Positions 46,828 to 59,485 of a stretch of DNA of 64,000 bases are shown piece after piece. Made by a program: the position numbers and the translations under genes. Each line of letters starts with the position of its first letter. Position 1 is the stretch's first letter. The notes beneath the pieces are model-generated. The model saw only the letters and a program-made list of their open reading frames with translations. It had not been told where the DNA came from and made no database searches. The stretch is from Anaeramoeba flamelloides. Lineage: Eukaryota > Metamonada > Anaeramoebidae. The stretch lies in the NCBI GenBank assembly GCA_027625915.1, contig JANTQA010000015.1, forward strand, positions 7,407,001-7,471,000. Direction: 5' to 3'.

Positions 46828-49800
46828 TTTTAATTTGAAATTGAGTCGTTTTTATTGTTTGTTTTGGCTTGAAAATTGAATTTTTTAGAAAAAGTGGGAC
46901 TTTGTTTTGGTATTGTGTTTGAATAAGATTCAAAATAAAACCAAATTATGTTGTAGACAAAAAAAAAAAAGATGAAAAATGAGAAAAAATGAAAAATAAA
47001 CAACTTTATAATCTAAAGAAGGAAATTTAAAAACTAAACATACTTTGTATGTAAACAAGAAGTGGTAAACCCACAATATACTTCATAATATAAGAAAAAT
47101 CTAATTTGTAACGATAAAATTAAACTCTTGAATTCTGTTCTTTATTAAAATGATTTTTGAAAGAAGATATCCTATTGTAAATTTTGTATTTTTGAAAAAA
47201 AAATGTTCACCAACAACACAGATCATAATCTAATAGCATTGTATCTCATAAGGAAAAAATTTTCTCTTTTTCAAAGCGTATTTTTTGGAAACTCTATATT
47301 TTTCAAATTTTAGATAAAACGTATTTAAGGACTATGTTTCACATTGAAATTCAAGGTAAAATATGTTTTAATTAGGTTCTAGGTATTGGTAATTTTCACT
47401 AAATTTTATACGGCGAGATCTAAGTAGCAAAAAATGGCATTTTTCCCATAAATTTTAGTCTCCTTGTATCTTGAAATGACAAAGTACTCACGAAAAAACA
47501 ACTTTTTGTTAAAATTTCTTGTTATATGAAAGTGCCATAACCTGAGACCTTGTTAATAATTTTTTTCTATGTTTTAATGTTATCTTTGATTAGTTTAGAG
47601 GGTATGAGCTCTACATATAAAAACCCAAAAATTAGAAAAGTGAAAAATTTTTGATGAAAAAGTCTGTTGTTTTACAATCAAGACATTTTTTGAATAGTGT
47701 CTACCATAAAGTATTTGGTATTGTATCAAATCCTCTAAAATTCCCTATTCCCGAAATGAGAAAGATCATTTTTTCTTAAATGACAAAAAAAATTATTTTT
47801 TAAAAAAAAAAACTGACTAATTTTTGCAAATTTAATTTCGAAAAGATCCTTTCATTAAAATAACTTCAAAACCTTTACCACACAAGCTCTCAACCCAATT
47901 TCTATTGATACAACAAATTGGGTTTTGAGAAAAATGATCCAAACAAAAAAAATTTATCAAAAAAGCCCATTAAAAATGCCAAGTATGTTTGGCCTGGATT
48001 ATGTTATTCCACAAACAATTCGAGGAGAAACACCTCTTAGCCATGGGTGGGAGATTTAATTTAAGGAAAAACAAAAAGAACTAAAAAAAAATACGCCAAA
48101 ATCACACCCTCTTTGTAATAAATAATATAGCCGTTCCTGCTCCTACTGTGAACATTTATAATAACCTGAAATTGATTTTCTATTCTGAAATTTTATCCAT
48201 GTACAACAAACAGTAAAAAGGGTTATTAAAGCTCATCATAAACTGTAAAATTTATAATACAAGATTAAAAAGGAGAAAAAAATAAGTTTTCCATTTTTTT
48301 TTTTTTTTTTGTTTTGGGAATTGACAAACAAATTCATTAAAAATACTTACACTAATGTGAATCTTCAATTCCCAAAACTATTAAAATAATCAAGCTTTTA
48401 CAATTTAAAAACAAAGATCGATAAATGAACTTTCAAGTTTCCATGGTTTCTGTGGTTCAATAGTTTCTTTTCTTGAGAAAATTTAATTTTTGTCTTTGTT
48501 TTTACAAAAAAAAAAATTTTTTCTAATGAAGGAATAGAAGTTGAAATTTTTATCTTTTGTTAGAAATTGAATTCTCTATTTCTAAAAACAAAACTTTATT
48601 ATAGACAACCAATTTCTATTTCTTATAAATTTTCACAGTAGGGTTGGAACGGATTAATTGTTTGTGGAGACAATGTAACAATTCAAAGCAACTCAATGAT
48701 CAAAAACCATAGACAATACCATCATTTAGATTTAAAGATGTTTGTTGAGAAGTGTTTTTAATGTAAAAAAATCGTGATTATTTTTCTTTTTCATTTTCCC
48801 GTTCCTTAACAAGGTTTTCGAGTTCACGTATCTCAAAATTTCTTTTTCATTTTTCATAAAAAAAATGACATAAAATGATTTTTTGATCCAAATTGGAGAA
48901 TATTTTAAAGATCCTAACTTTACGATTCAAATGGAATTGAACCAAAAGCTTTTTATACAAATTGGTAAATCCAACACGTAGTTCTTAAAAAAACAAATGA
49001 AAAATCTCAATTTAAATTGTTGAAATGGGAAACTTCGACTCAAGAATTTAAGAAACCAAACTAAAGAGCCATAACGAACTTCATGAAGACTTTGATAATT
49101 TAAAAAAAAATTGAAAAAAATCCAATTTGCTTAATGACACAAAAAGCACAAATAATGAAGAATAAATTTTTTGTTTTAATAGTAGACGATTTTTTATCAT
49201 ATTTTTACCAACTTTTTGTGAAAATTTTGTTATCCAAAAGACAAAATTTAATTTTTTTCTTTTAGTTTTTGATTTTCTGTAAAACCATACTTAATCTTTA
49301 CTAAAGAAAAAATGAAATACAGATCTTTAAAATTTTCGATTGAGTTTATTCAAAACTTTTTACCAAAATAATTTTTTTGCTTTAAGGGACTATTAACTCT
49401 TATTTATTTTTTTTCCCAAAGGAAATAGAGTAATTATTTACATAAGGATACAATTAAACACAATAAAAAACTTCGTTTGTCAACTTTAGAGAAATGAATA
49501 ATCATTTTTAAAAGATTTCATTTTCCCAAATGGAATTTTCAGTCAATTGATCAGATCCTTTTTTGTTGGGTTTTTGGATCAAATTAGAAAAATTAAAATT
49601 TGCAAAACAATTTATTTTTGAATAAATATCACTTTTAGTAATATCTGAGAGTCTTTATGAACAAGTAACGTTATTTTTATAATATTATTTTAAAAATACA
49701 TCAAAAATAAATCAAATATTGGATCCTTGAAGATCTTAAAAAAATTGAACATTTATTTTATTCAGAAATTTATTAAATTTCTTGAAATTTAAAAGACTTG

Positions 49801-50995
49801 TTAATATACTTTTTCAAATATCAAGAGTATAAACAAGGATGTTTTTGTATTAAAATCAGGTATTTGATAATATCTATTATTTATTTTTTATTATTAGAAA
49901 TATGCATTTGAATTATTTTATTTGTTTGAAAATATGTAAAAGATTATCAAATAAATGTTAAACCTATTTGATAAATTTACTCATTGGGTTTTTAATGACT
50001 TATTGAAATAATTAAGATTGATTTTATAATTATTAATTATAAATAATCAAATTAAAAAGTATATCTGAAGATTATAAGTTGAAATTTTCAAGGTTTGAAA
50101 AAAGTATTTTGGGAGAATTTTTAATTCGATTCTTTGATTCTTTTTATCATATTTTTTCATTTGATCCCAAGATAAAATAGATTTGGTCTGTTCTTTGAAT
50201 CAAAAAATTATATTTTTTACAAGTTTAAAATAATTATTGTATTTTTTTTGAGATTAAGTAGATTTTTTAAACTGAGTTATTTTAGAACTTAGCGGTTTAA
50301 TTTTTAAAGTTTATTTTTGTACACTTCCTTTACAGGCAATAATATTTTAATCTTCTTTCAAAGAAAATATTTTTTTTTAAATAATTTGGAAATCTGTTGG
50401 ATTTTGAACTTTTCAAAGATGGGAAAAATGGACCATTCTTTTAAAAACAATAATTCATTTCTGAAAATAGTATTAAAAGTAAGCCATGTCTTGCAGTTAT
50501 CAAATTTTTACTTTATTTTTCAATTTCAAGATATCGTAAATTTTTTTTAAATTTGTTAGTAAATTTACTTGAAGATTTTTTGTAGTTTACTAGTCCCTTA
50601 AATACAACAACTCGGGTCCAAAAGTGGATTAAATATACACTTTTACGAGAATACAACCCGATTTTTAAATCTGCCCAAAAGTGGGATCTTCTGACCAAAA
50701 TGATTAATTGAAATTTCAAGTTCATATATTTTTTAGAGTAATTGTTGGTTGGTAAATCTCACAAATTTGTCTATCAGAAAGAACCATCAAGACAAAAAAA
50801 GAAATATTTATTAGTTTGATAACTTTTTAATACACCCTAATTAAACAAATGAGTCTCAATAAAAAAATTTTTTTCTAAGGCACAATTTTTGAATATGAAT
50901 ACTTAAATTATATTTTTTCGATTATTATTTGACATAATAATAAAGATTGTGACTCATTTCTATGATCTTTTTTGTTCTTTATTAGGTTTTGATCA
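46828..50995. other. AT-rich spacer, 4.2 kb
   Basis: Upstream of the TRIM-like gene. No convincing gene. The only distinct structure I saw is the small hairpin at 48311-48378. ORFs at 50317-50550 and 50513-50725 overlap each other and have random composition. Confidence 0.5.
48311..48378. repeat. Short inverted repeat (hairpin)
   Basis: GTTTTGGGAATTGA at 48311-48324 is repeated in exact reverse complement, TCAATTCCCAAAAC, at 48365-48378. The loop is 40 bases. Its role is unknown; it could be a small foldback remnant. Confidence 0.8.
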
Positions 50996-51213
50996 AAAGT
51001 TATTTTCACTTTGGAGGTACAAACTTTCAACAAAATTTAAGGTACAATAAAAATTTCAAATTAATGGAAAAAATTTCAAAAAAATTAAAACAATTTGGGA
51101 TTTTTTTTAAAACAAATTATTTTAATAGAATCTGCTTTTTGTGCCTAAATTGGTATTTTTTTTGTGCCTTAAGTTTCCTTGAAAGTTGGCACCTTATAAG
51201 TGGAATCGACTAT
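50996..51213. mobile_element. Degenerate copy of the 196-bp palindromic element
   Basis: The left arm reads TTTTCACTTTGGAGGTACAA then ACTTTCAACAAAATTTAAGG. The right arm reads TTGTGCCTTAAGTTTCCTTG then AAAGTTGGCACCTTATAAGT. Both match the arms of the intact copies with several substitutions. The ends are eroded, so the limits are approximate. Confidence 0.75.
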
Positions 51214-52209
51214 ACTTTATTTTGTTAATTTTGTGCCCTAGATGTGATATTACATTCCCCCACTCAAAAAAAAAAAAACTAAGAAAGTAATATATTATTG
51301 AATATTTTTCTAAAATTTATTTTTTTTTAGATTGTTTAATGAACAATTCCTTAAAGCCTTCCCAAACAGCATACATCTCAATTTATCTCGATGAAACTTT
51401 AATTTCTATTTTATGAGAATAAGTTCTAAAAACTATACCCAATACAAAAATAAGACAAATTTTGAGTGTATTTGGTCATGTAAATTCTATTTAAAATAAA
51501 AAATAATACCATTTTTTTCACTTTTATTTTATTTATAATTTAGAAATTTTATACTTTTAAAAAAAAAGTTGAATGGAGAAAATATGACCATTTTTGAGTT
51601 AAATTATCTCATTTCAATTATTTTACGAAATAAAACTAAAGAGAGAAATCAATAACTTGTGTGTGATTTTTTGAATTTAAAAAAAAAAAAAACAACACAA
51701 TTTATAATAAATATAAATAATATTAAAACATAATAATACAGTTTATATTTCAATTCTCAATGTTTATTGATCTTAAATAAATTAATTTTTAATGTAAATT
51801 CAATCTTGGTGTTTACCAAAAGATTTTATTTTATTTTTAATTTAACTGAAAATAAAAAATAAAAGAGATACAGTTTAGTATTTTTTCCCTATTAACTCTA
51901 TTGTATTGTTTTTAATTTGAAAAAAATCAATAATAACCAAATTTAATTTTAATTAGATTTATAAAATAGTTATGTCGCTCTACAAATAAAATGAATTTTA
52001 AACAAAAAGTCAGCCATTAAAGATTGGAGAATCTTCATTTGATATATTTTTATTTGGTAATCTGAAGACTCAATACTGTGCAACATAAATAATCAACTAA
52101 ATACTCGAAATATATAAAGTTTAAATCTTAAATCCTCAACAATTCATAAAAAAAATAAAAATAAAATAAAAAAAAAAAATAGAAATAGAAAATATTGGTA
52201 TTTTTTTCA
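51214..52209. other. AT-rich spacer
   Basis: About 1 kb between two palindromic-element copies, with nothing else recognised. Confidence 0.5.
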
Positions 52210-52404
52210 CAGTCGGTTTCGCTTTTAAGGCACAAACTTTTAACCAAATTTAAGGCATAAAAAAATCTCAAATTAAAGCACAAAATTTGGAATTTTTTTT
52301 TTACAATTTATTTTTACTAGAATTTGAATTTTGTGCCTTAATTTGAGATTTTTTTATGCCTTAAATTTGGTTGTAAGTTTGTGCCTTAAAAGTGAAACTG
52401 ACTG
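52210..52404. mobile_element. Palindromic TA-flanked element, copy at 52 kb (195 bp)
   Basis: CAGTCGGTTTCGCTTTTAAG opens the left arm, and the right arm closes AAAAGTGAAACTGACTG followed by TA (52405-52406). The left flank is CA instead of TA, consistent with a point change. The central part matches the copy at 15942. Confidence 0.88.
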
Positions 52405-52639
52405 TAAAAATTGAGTCATTACGGTTAAAAATAATTTTATGGAAATGATGTAATAATATTTTGTATATTTTATGAGTGCCTAATAACAATAACCAAACTA
52501 ACCAACATATGAATCAAGATCGATCTCCAAAAATTAACAAACACAAAAAAGGAATTTTTTAGGAAAAATAATCAAAGACTTACAGTCAATTCCCAATTAG
52601 TTCGGATATTAACTATATACTTTTGAAAACATCAGAGTT

Positions 52640-52990
52640 TTGATTTTGAAATGTCACTCTTTTGCACTTTTTAAGATCTCGAAGATTTTTTATTTTTCAT
52701 TAGTCAAATTAATTATTTTTTATAAAGACTGTTATAAAATCCTTACTATATCAAATATAGAGAGATTACAAGATAACCACAACTAAGATTAAAGCTAATA
52801 AAATTGGAATCATGAACTATTAAAAAAAAAAAATTGTTTTAAATTAAAGAAATTTAACCTTTTGGAAATTTAAAAAGCTTGGGAATCAAGTAATTTTTTT
52901 TTTAATTTGGATTTTTTTGAAATTGGTAAATCATTTTAAACTTTTTGTTGAATTGAATTTTTAAGTCAATGAGTTCCCCAATTTTTTTTT
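52640..52990 (+). repeat. Dispersed repeat pair, copy 2
   Basis: Colinear with 24820-25117 (anchors listed there). Both copies run into T-rich sequence at their right ends. No ORF. Confidence 0.65.
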
Positions 52991-53930
52991 TATTGTAATT
53001 TTGTCAATCAAAAGAAGGGAAATTCCACCATGCCATTTTTGGTTTCAAGTGACTCCTTGAGTATGGAACAAATCCATTGTAAATGGCTAGAACAGTAAAC
53101 TAGAACATTTTATTTTAGAAAATATAAGTAAATAAATTATGACCAAAATAGATAAGAACGTAGCCAGAACTCACAAAAAAGTTTATTATAACACTTAGTT
53201 GATTTAAAAAGATTTTTGGAAATCATTTAGTTTCTAATAAAGTTTTGAAAAATTTCTCGAATTTTTTATTCCAATTCTAATTTGGTGAAATAATTTGAAT
53301 TTTAGAAAAGAATATAACAGTGAAAATGATATTAAACGTTATTTTATAAAATTTTCTCAAATTTTTTATAGTGATTTTAATTCTCATAATCCCCAAATAT
53401 TACCCACCTCAACTGTTAATCTATGTGAACACATAATTTAGTTAAGAGAACAAAATACTAGTTAAAATAGATTCCAAAAAAAAGAGAGAGAGAGACAATA
53501 GTTTTTATGGAGTATGTTTACAAATGGAGTTAATTCCGTTTCTTTGCTCAATAGAAATGTTGAAATCCAAACATTGTATGTTTTTTTTAAGTTTCAAAAG
53601 AAAAGAAATCTCATTTGTAAAATAATAATTGATTACCCATCTCTTTTCAAAGAAAAAAAGACCATTTATTTGTAATTTCAAAAGGTGAAACAAACTAAAT
53701 TAAAATTAAAAGTAAAATTAGAATTAGAATTATTATTATTATTTGTTTCTTATTATTTAAGGAGTGGTGATACAACATAACTATTACACATTTATGTAAA
53801 ACTTTAAAATTTATTTCAAGTTTTTTATACCCTCAACTTCAAATTTGTTAAAAAATAAAAAAAAATTCTCAAAAATTTTGTATTAAATCTTTTTTCAAAT
53901 TCCAGTGATTATCAACCGTAACGGGCCAGA
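52991..53930. other. AT-rich spacer
   Basis: About 940 bases, with a short (GA)n run near 53482-53495 and a short ATT array near 53727-53743. No gene is recognised. Confidence 0.5.
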
Positions 53931-54270
53931 ATACTAAAAAAAAAATCTTCGAGTAAATTTAATAACAATTTCAAAAAAATTTAACGATATTTTCGAATTG
54001 GAAAACTAATTAAAAATATGATAACTACAAAATATAAACTTACTTTTAATGAAATTCTCAGAAATGAATTATTGTTATTAAAAGTTTGATCAATTTTTCT
54101 CATTTTGTAAAAATTTCAAAATCCAAATTTTTCTAAATTATTTCAATAATAATTATTTTCTTTGTAGAAAAAACGAAAACATATAATGTATGAAAGAATT
54201 GTAACAAAATACACTTTAAAAATAAACCCACTAATTTTTCGAATAATCTAGTATAAAGAAATCAACTTAA
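53931..54270 (+). repeat. Second dispersed repeat pair, copy 1
   Basis: Colinear with 56295-56660. Shared anchors: AATTTCAAAAAAATTTAACG / AATTCAAAAAAATTTTACAA, ACTACAAAATATAAACTTACTTTTAA / ACTGCAAAATCAAACTTACTTTCAA, and ACAAAATACACTTTAAAAAT then AAACCCA / ACAAAAATACACTTTAAAAA then TAAAGCCC. Diverged and without an ORF. Confidence 0.65.
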
Positions 54271-54341
54271 TTTCAAAATAATTAGAATAATTAAGATAAA
54301 CTTGAAAAAAAATATAATTTTTTATACAAAGAACATTCTAT

Positions 54342-54344
54342 ATC

Positions 54345-54378
<34 letters not shown>

Positions 54379-54379
54379 T
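54342..54379. repeat. (ATT)n microsatellite
   Basis: Uninterrupted ATT array of about 36 bases, lying just left of foldback cluster 3. Confidence 0.95.
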
Positions 54380-54407
54380 AAGCGAGGTGTTATTAACCCT
54401 TTTTGTT

Positions 54408-54840
54408 TACCGTTAGGTTTTTTTTACTTTTTGAATTAAAAAGAAAGCCTATTGAAATTTTTTTTATTTTCTCAAATTAAAAAAAACCCAACGGCGGTTT
54501 TCTAGGATTCAAAAAATACAGAGAAATATTTCAGATTTTACTCAATTACTTTAAATTCTGGAAAATCGAGACACATTTTTTTTAAGGTTTTCCATTTTAT
54601 TTGTGAAGTTTTCTAGGTTTTTTTTACTTTTTGAAATAAACAGAAAAATTTAATAAATTTTCGGTTTATTTCGAAAAGTAAAAAAAACCTAATGAAAATC
54701 TATTCATTTTCCAAATAAATAGAAAACTTCAAAAAAACTTAGAACACTTGACAAATAAATAGAAAACTCAAAAAAACCTAACGAAAATTCATTGATTATA
54801 AAAATAAACAGAAAATTAAAAAAAACCTAACGATAAACAG
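54408..54840. repeat. Modular foldback cluster 3
   Basis: Contains the cleanest unit A: a 76-base palindrome at 54615-54690, opening AGGTTTTTTTTACTTTTTGA and closing AAAAAGTA-type sequence ending ACCT, with a TTTAATAAATTT-like centre. A second, eroded unit A is at about 54414-54489 and unit D remnants are at 54503-54565. Direct units GAAAATCTATTC...CAAATAAATAGAAAACTTC and GAACACTTGACAAATAAATA...AAAACTC follow at 54691-54780, ending with ACCTAACG. Confidence 0.8.
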
Positions 54841-55119
54841 GGATAATTTTGTTGAATTAGTTCTTCCAATTAACAAAAAAAAAAACAAGAGGAATAATCC
54901 TAATATCAAAAATCAAATCGGTTTTTTTTTAATATTTTATTTAAAGCAAAATCATTTTTTTTTTTTTTATTTAAATTTTATATGAAAGAGTTTTAAGAAT
55001 TTAATTTTATCAATTACAAAAATAGAGAATTTTAATTTTGTGTTTTAAGATATTATATCATTATGAACCTGCAGAAACAAATAAATTAAAATTAAAAAAA
55101 AGATAAATTCATATATTTC

Positions 55120-56071
55120 TTAGATAAATGGTTTCTTTTTGGTGAAAGTTGGTCTTCTTTCTTTATTCTTTTTGGTTGCACGGTGGATTAATGGGAATTT
55201 TAAGTTAGGGTCATGGAATTGGAGTGTTTGTGGTCGTTTACATTCCTTATCTTCAAGAACTTTTGTTTTGATAATTTGGATTGATTGGAACCTTGCTTTA
55301 TGGTTTCCTGCCATTTCATTATACATTTGTTGGATGGCCCCTGTTAAAGTTACGTCACGGTATTCTTTGTACATATTATGTTTTCCAGATCTTGAGTTAT
55401 ATCTTAACCAAATACCATAATTTTTGACTGTTTCTGGGTCTTTTTCGAAAATCTTTTTTTTTTTTTGTTGGTTTGTTTGTTTGTTTATTAGGTGGATTAT
55501 AATTATTTATTTGAGATTTGTAAGCGGTGAGTTTTTGTTTTACTAAACCTGTGAATTATTGGTATTGTTTTTAACAAAAGTTGATGTAATTTGGGAACAA
55601 ACTATCGAAAAACAAAAAAGAACTCTTTTTTGTTCATTCAATGAGGTGGTAATTAAAAAAATAGATCGAGATTATTCAAAACAACAGTTTTCTTCTTTAT
55701 GATCTTTAAAAATTGAAACGAAAACTTTTCTGTTTTTAATTTAAACAGCAAAGAATTGAAATCAAAAAAAAAAAAAGAAAAAATCAAAAAGCAAATTGTT
55801 CCAAAAAAGAAAAAAAAAGACAAAAACATAAAAAATCAATAACAAAATTCATCAAAACCATTCTAAGAAAAATAAAAAGAAAGTGTTTTACTTCATCAAC
55901 AGAAAGGATCTCGCCTTTGACTTTTTTAATTTTTACAAGTCTTTTTGTGAAATACCAGAAGCGTGCTTTTGCGACAACACTGTTTGGTGCAAAAAGTTTC
56001 ATTCGATAAATTTGTGGGTTTTGTACCTTTTTGGTTGGAATGGCTCTGCCTACTACTTGATAATATCTCAT
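55120..56071 (-). CDS. RPL18A: 60S ribosomal protein eL20 (L18a), two exons
   Basis: Large-subunit ribosomal protein. Exon 1 is 55892-56071 (60 codons: YYQVVGRAIPTKKVQNPQIY, MKLFAPNSVVAKARFWYF, GEILSVDE) and exon 2 is 55120-55452 (IFEKDPETVKNYGIWLRYNS, KHNMYKEYRDVTLTGAIQQM, FHDPNLKFPLIHR). Total is 170 residues, against 176 in human. The 439-nt intron, 55453-55891, has donor GAA|GTAAAA and an A-rich acceptor AAAAAAAAAAAG|, phase 0. Starts at ATG 56071 and stops with TAA at 55120. Conserved eL20 landmarks run the full length, with no truncation. Confidence 0.97.
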
Positions 56072-56294
56072 TTTATTACAAAGAAATGATTTTTATTTTA
56101 AGAATGAAAAATATGAAAAAATGAAAAGAATATCAGCGGTTCAACTTAAAGGGATGTTTAAAGTCAAGAAAAAATATCCCTCAAATTGTATTTGATTATC
56201 GTTCAATTTGAGCCTGAGAAATCAAAAAATTGAATGTCAAGAAAGGTAATTTTACTATAAAATTAAGGCGGGGTTTATTTAAGGGACTATTTAA
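56072..56294. promoter_or_regulatory. Probable promoter region of the eL20 gene
   Basis: Sequence immediately upstream of the eL20 ATG. No specific element is recognised; the assignment rests only on position. Confidence 0.3.
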
Positions 56295-56660
56295 CAATTA
56301 AAAAAAAAGTTCTAACAAATTTAATAGTGAAATTCAAAAAAATTTTACAAAATACTTGAATTTGAAGAACTATTATAAAAATCCGATTACTGCAAAATCA
56401 AACTTACTTTCAAAACTATTCTAAGAAGGGGCAGTTATTGTTTTTAAAAGAATGATCCTATTTATCGGATTTTTGATAAAATCAAAATTCAACATATTGT
56501 TAAATTATTTAGTCAAAAAATAATAATATTCTTTTTAAAGAAGAAAAAAATCTTATTATCGACGAAGTAAGTGTACAAAAATACACTTTAAAAATAAAGC
56601 CCAAGTTTTGAATTACCCCAGAAAAAAAAATCTACTTAGTTACAAAAAATATAATCATTG
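56295..56660 (+). repeat. Second dispersed repeat pair, copy 2
   Basis: Colinear, diverged copy of 53931-54270 in the same orientation; anchors are given there. The two copies lie on either side of foldback cluster 3 and the eL20 gene. Confidence 0.65.
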
Positions 56661-57710
56661 TTTTACACTTTAATTAAAAGTATATTTTTATTCAATGAAC
56701 AGCTCGAATCAATTATTTTTTTTTGTTGAACAAAAAAATACTAATTAAATCACCCGTACCATGAAATTAAAAATTTACCCCATATTACTTTGTAACAACA
56801 TCAAAAATTCAACATAAAACCAAACAAAATACTTTTTAATTTGACTATTTCTATCAACAATTACTATCCAAATCTGAATTATTTTGGCGAGTTGGTAATA
56901 ACCCCAAATGAAATTTATCAATAGGTTTTAGTTTTATTTCTAATTTTATTAAATATTTTCAAAAAAATAAAATGGATTCAAATTAATAATTATAGTACAA
57001 ATTAGAAAAGTGAGAGACGTGTTCTTAAATCATGATTTTAATAATAAAAGTTTGTTGTTTAAACACTTAATATTTGAAAAAGAATATTATATAATCTTTC
57101 TAAATTTCTTGAAATTTAATAAGATTATTAACAATAAAATTAATCATCAATTTTTTTTCTGAATCTTCAAAGATTCAAAATTTGATTTATTTATTTTTTT
57201 TCTTGTATTTTTAAAATCAGATTAAAATTTCATGGTCATTTATTCCAATTAAACTTTCAGAAATTACTTAAAGTGGGGTTCTATTATATGAAAAATAATT
57301 TGATAATATTTTTTTTATTTTTTTCTTCATAAAAAATTAAATTAAAAAAGATGAGGATCTTTTTTATGAAAAGTTATTGTATCAGATAAATTCTTTTAAA
57401 AATGATAATTTATTTCTCTAAATTATTGAAATATCTTTTTTTTTCAAGTTAAATTAATAATTGTCAAAATAAATTCTATATTAATTGTTGGTCAACAAAA
57501 TAATAAGAATTACTCTTGTCTCCACCCTATAACAATTTTTAAAAAATTAATAATAAAAAAAAAACAATCAAACTTAATGATTTTTTTATAATTTAGTAAA
57601 TAATTATGATTTTTAAAATACAGAAATAATTTGGAAAATTTTCATTTTATGTCTTTTCTGTTTTACATGTATTTCATTTTACAAGTTAGATGATAATTTA
57701 TCTGAGATGT

Positions 57711-57713
<3 letters not shown>
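56661..57713. other. AT-rich spacer
   Basis: About 1 kb with no recognised gene or repeat. Confidence 0.5.

Positions 57714-57747
<34 letters not shown>
57714..57747. repeat. Poly(T) tract of 34 bases
   Basis: Uninterrupted T34, the longest homopolymer in the window. No retroelement body is attached to it that I can see, so it is probably a plain homopolymer expansion. Confidence 0.95.
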
Positions 57748-57842
57748 CAATTATTGATATTTGGTTATAATCGCGTACTTTACTGTCTTTAAAATTTTTA
57801 AACAGGGTTGGATCAATAAAATACTATTTGTTTTAAAATAAA

Positions 57843-58025
57843 TTGAACAAAATTTTCATTCAGCTTTCCAAAAAAGATTTTAATAATCATGTTACATTTG
57901 GAACTTTTATTTCTTAAAATCAGCTAAACCATTAATTTCCCTCTGAGAATTGAGACTTTTGATGTTTGATATTAATTATTGAGAGATGTGTTTTTAGGAA
58001 AGCTAAATGAAAATTTGGATCTTTT
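57843..58025. repeat. Small inverted-repeat element
   Basis: CAAAATTTTCATTCAGCTTTCC at about 57849-57870 is mirrored by GGAAAGCTAAATGAAAATTTGG at about 57998-58019; extended pairing covers about 30 bases. Total size is about 180 bases, with no ORF. Only one copy was noticed. Confidence 0.55.
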
Positions 58026-58157
58026 TATTTTGCAATTAACAGTAAGTTAGATTGTTTTTATAATTTATATTTCTTGTATCCAAAATACTTATTTTTTACA
58101 AATATTATGTTTTGGGTTGAAAAACTAAAGATTTTTATTTATTTTGGTAAATTTATA

Positions 58158-58353
58158 CAGTCAGTTTCACTTTTAAGGCACAAACTTTCAACGAAATTTA
58201 AGGTACAAAAAAAATCTCAAATTATAGCACAACATTCGAATTCTAGTAAAAATAAATCGTAAAAAAAAATTTCCAAATTTTGTACCTTAATTTGAGATTT
58301 TTTTGTGCTTAAAATTTCGTTGAAAGTTTGTGCCTTAAAAGTGAAACTGACTG
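58158..58353. mobile_element. Palindromic TA-flanked element, copy at 58.2 kb (196 bp)
   Basis: CAGTCAGTTTCACTTTTAAG at the left and the reverse complement ending CTGACTG at the right, with TA at 58156-58157 and 58354-58355. Close to the copy at 15942. Confidence 0.9.
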
Positions 58354-58695
58354 TATTCTTGTTATATGTTTTTATTTTTTTTTGTTATTTTAGAGATTAT
58401 TTTTTCATTTTTATGTGATTTTTGGGTGTACAATAAATATCCTAGGTGTGTATTTATTTTGATATTCAAAATTTAAAATCATTTTGAATATTCAAAATCC
58501 GATTAAAATTACAACAATTTTTTTTATTATTTCAGGCCAAACTATTATTATTATTATTTTCACATTTGTTATTTTTTTAAAAAAATGTTTTGTTCAATTT
58601 TTAGATTGAGTAAATAGCTTTTAAATACTTTTAACAATAACACAAATGTATTTTAATAAACCAAGTTTTTATTAAGAATTTATTTTTTTTACTTA

Positions 58696-58890
58696 CAGTC
58701 ACTTCCACTTTTAATGAACTAACTTTCAACAAAAATTACGGCACTATAAAAATCCCAAATTAAAGCACAAAATTCAGATTCTAGTAAAATGATTTAAGTA
58801 AAAAAAATTCCAAATTTTATACCTTAATTTGAGATTTTTTTGGACCTTAAATTTCGTCGAAAGTTTGTGCCTTAAAAATAAAAGTGTCTC
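58696..58890. mobile_element. Diverged palindromic TA-flanked element
   Basis: The left end CAGTCACTTCCACTTTTAAT is preceded by TA (58694-58695). The right arm reads AAATTTCGTCGAAAGTTTGT then GCCTTAAAAATAAAAGTGTC, followed by TA near 58891. More substitutions than its neighbours, so probably older. Confidence 0.82.
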
Positions 58891-59023
58891 TAAACCAAAT
58901 GTAGATTTTTTAGAAATATATAACACTGTTAATTATATTTTTTGTGATTTTAACTTGAAATCTAAATTATTAAAAAACATAAAAAATAAAAAAATTATAT
59001 TTTACAAAAAAATAAATTTCATG

Positions 59024-59041
59024 TATATATATATATATATA
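59024..59041. repeat. Short (AT)n run
   Basis: About 18 bases of AT dinucleotide between two palindromic-element copies. Confidence 0.9.
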
Positions 59042-59485
59042 TTTATAGTAGATACGTTTTCAAGAAATAGCTTGTATGTAAAAAAAATCAGTGCTTTTTT
59101 TATTATAATCTATTTAATATGGATTTGAAATATAAAAAATCACAAACTTAAAATCATTCAAATTAAAAAAATAATTCAAAAAAAAATAACTAAGAGAATC
59201 AAATAGTTCTCTAATAAATAAAATCAAAAGGGAAATATTTTGTTTTTTACAATAAAATTTAAAAATTAATTATTTAAAAATCCAATAAAATATATCCAAA
59301 ACGTCTATATTTCAAAATAACTTTATAAAAATATGATTTCTTCAGTTAAACACGAATTAGATAAATTAACACAAAAATGTTATTTAAAATTCGTTTTTGA
59401 AATTCTTTCAAAATGGAAATTAATTTGTTTCTCAAAAAAATTTGAGAACAAAAGTTTTTTCTATAAAAAATTAAAACAAAAAATA

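Noticed and set aside
57714-57747. Poly(T) tract as the reverse-complement poly(A) tail of a retroelement
   Set aside because: No adjacent element body, target duplication or second copy was seen, so a homopolymer expansion is the simpler reading.
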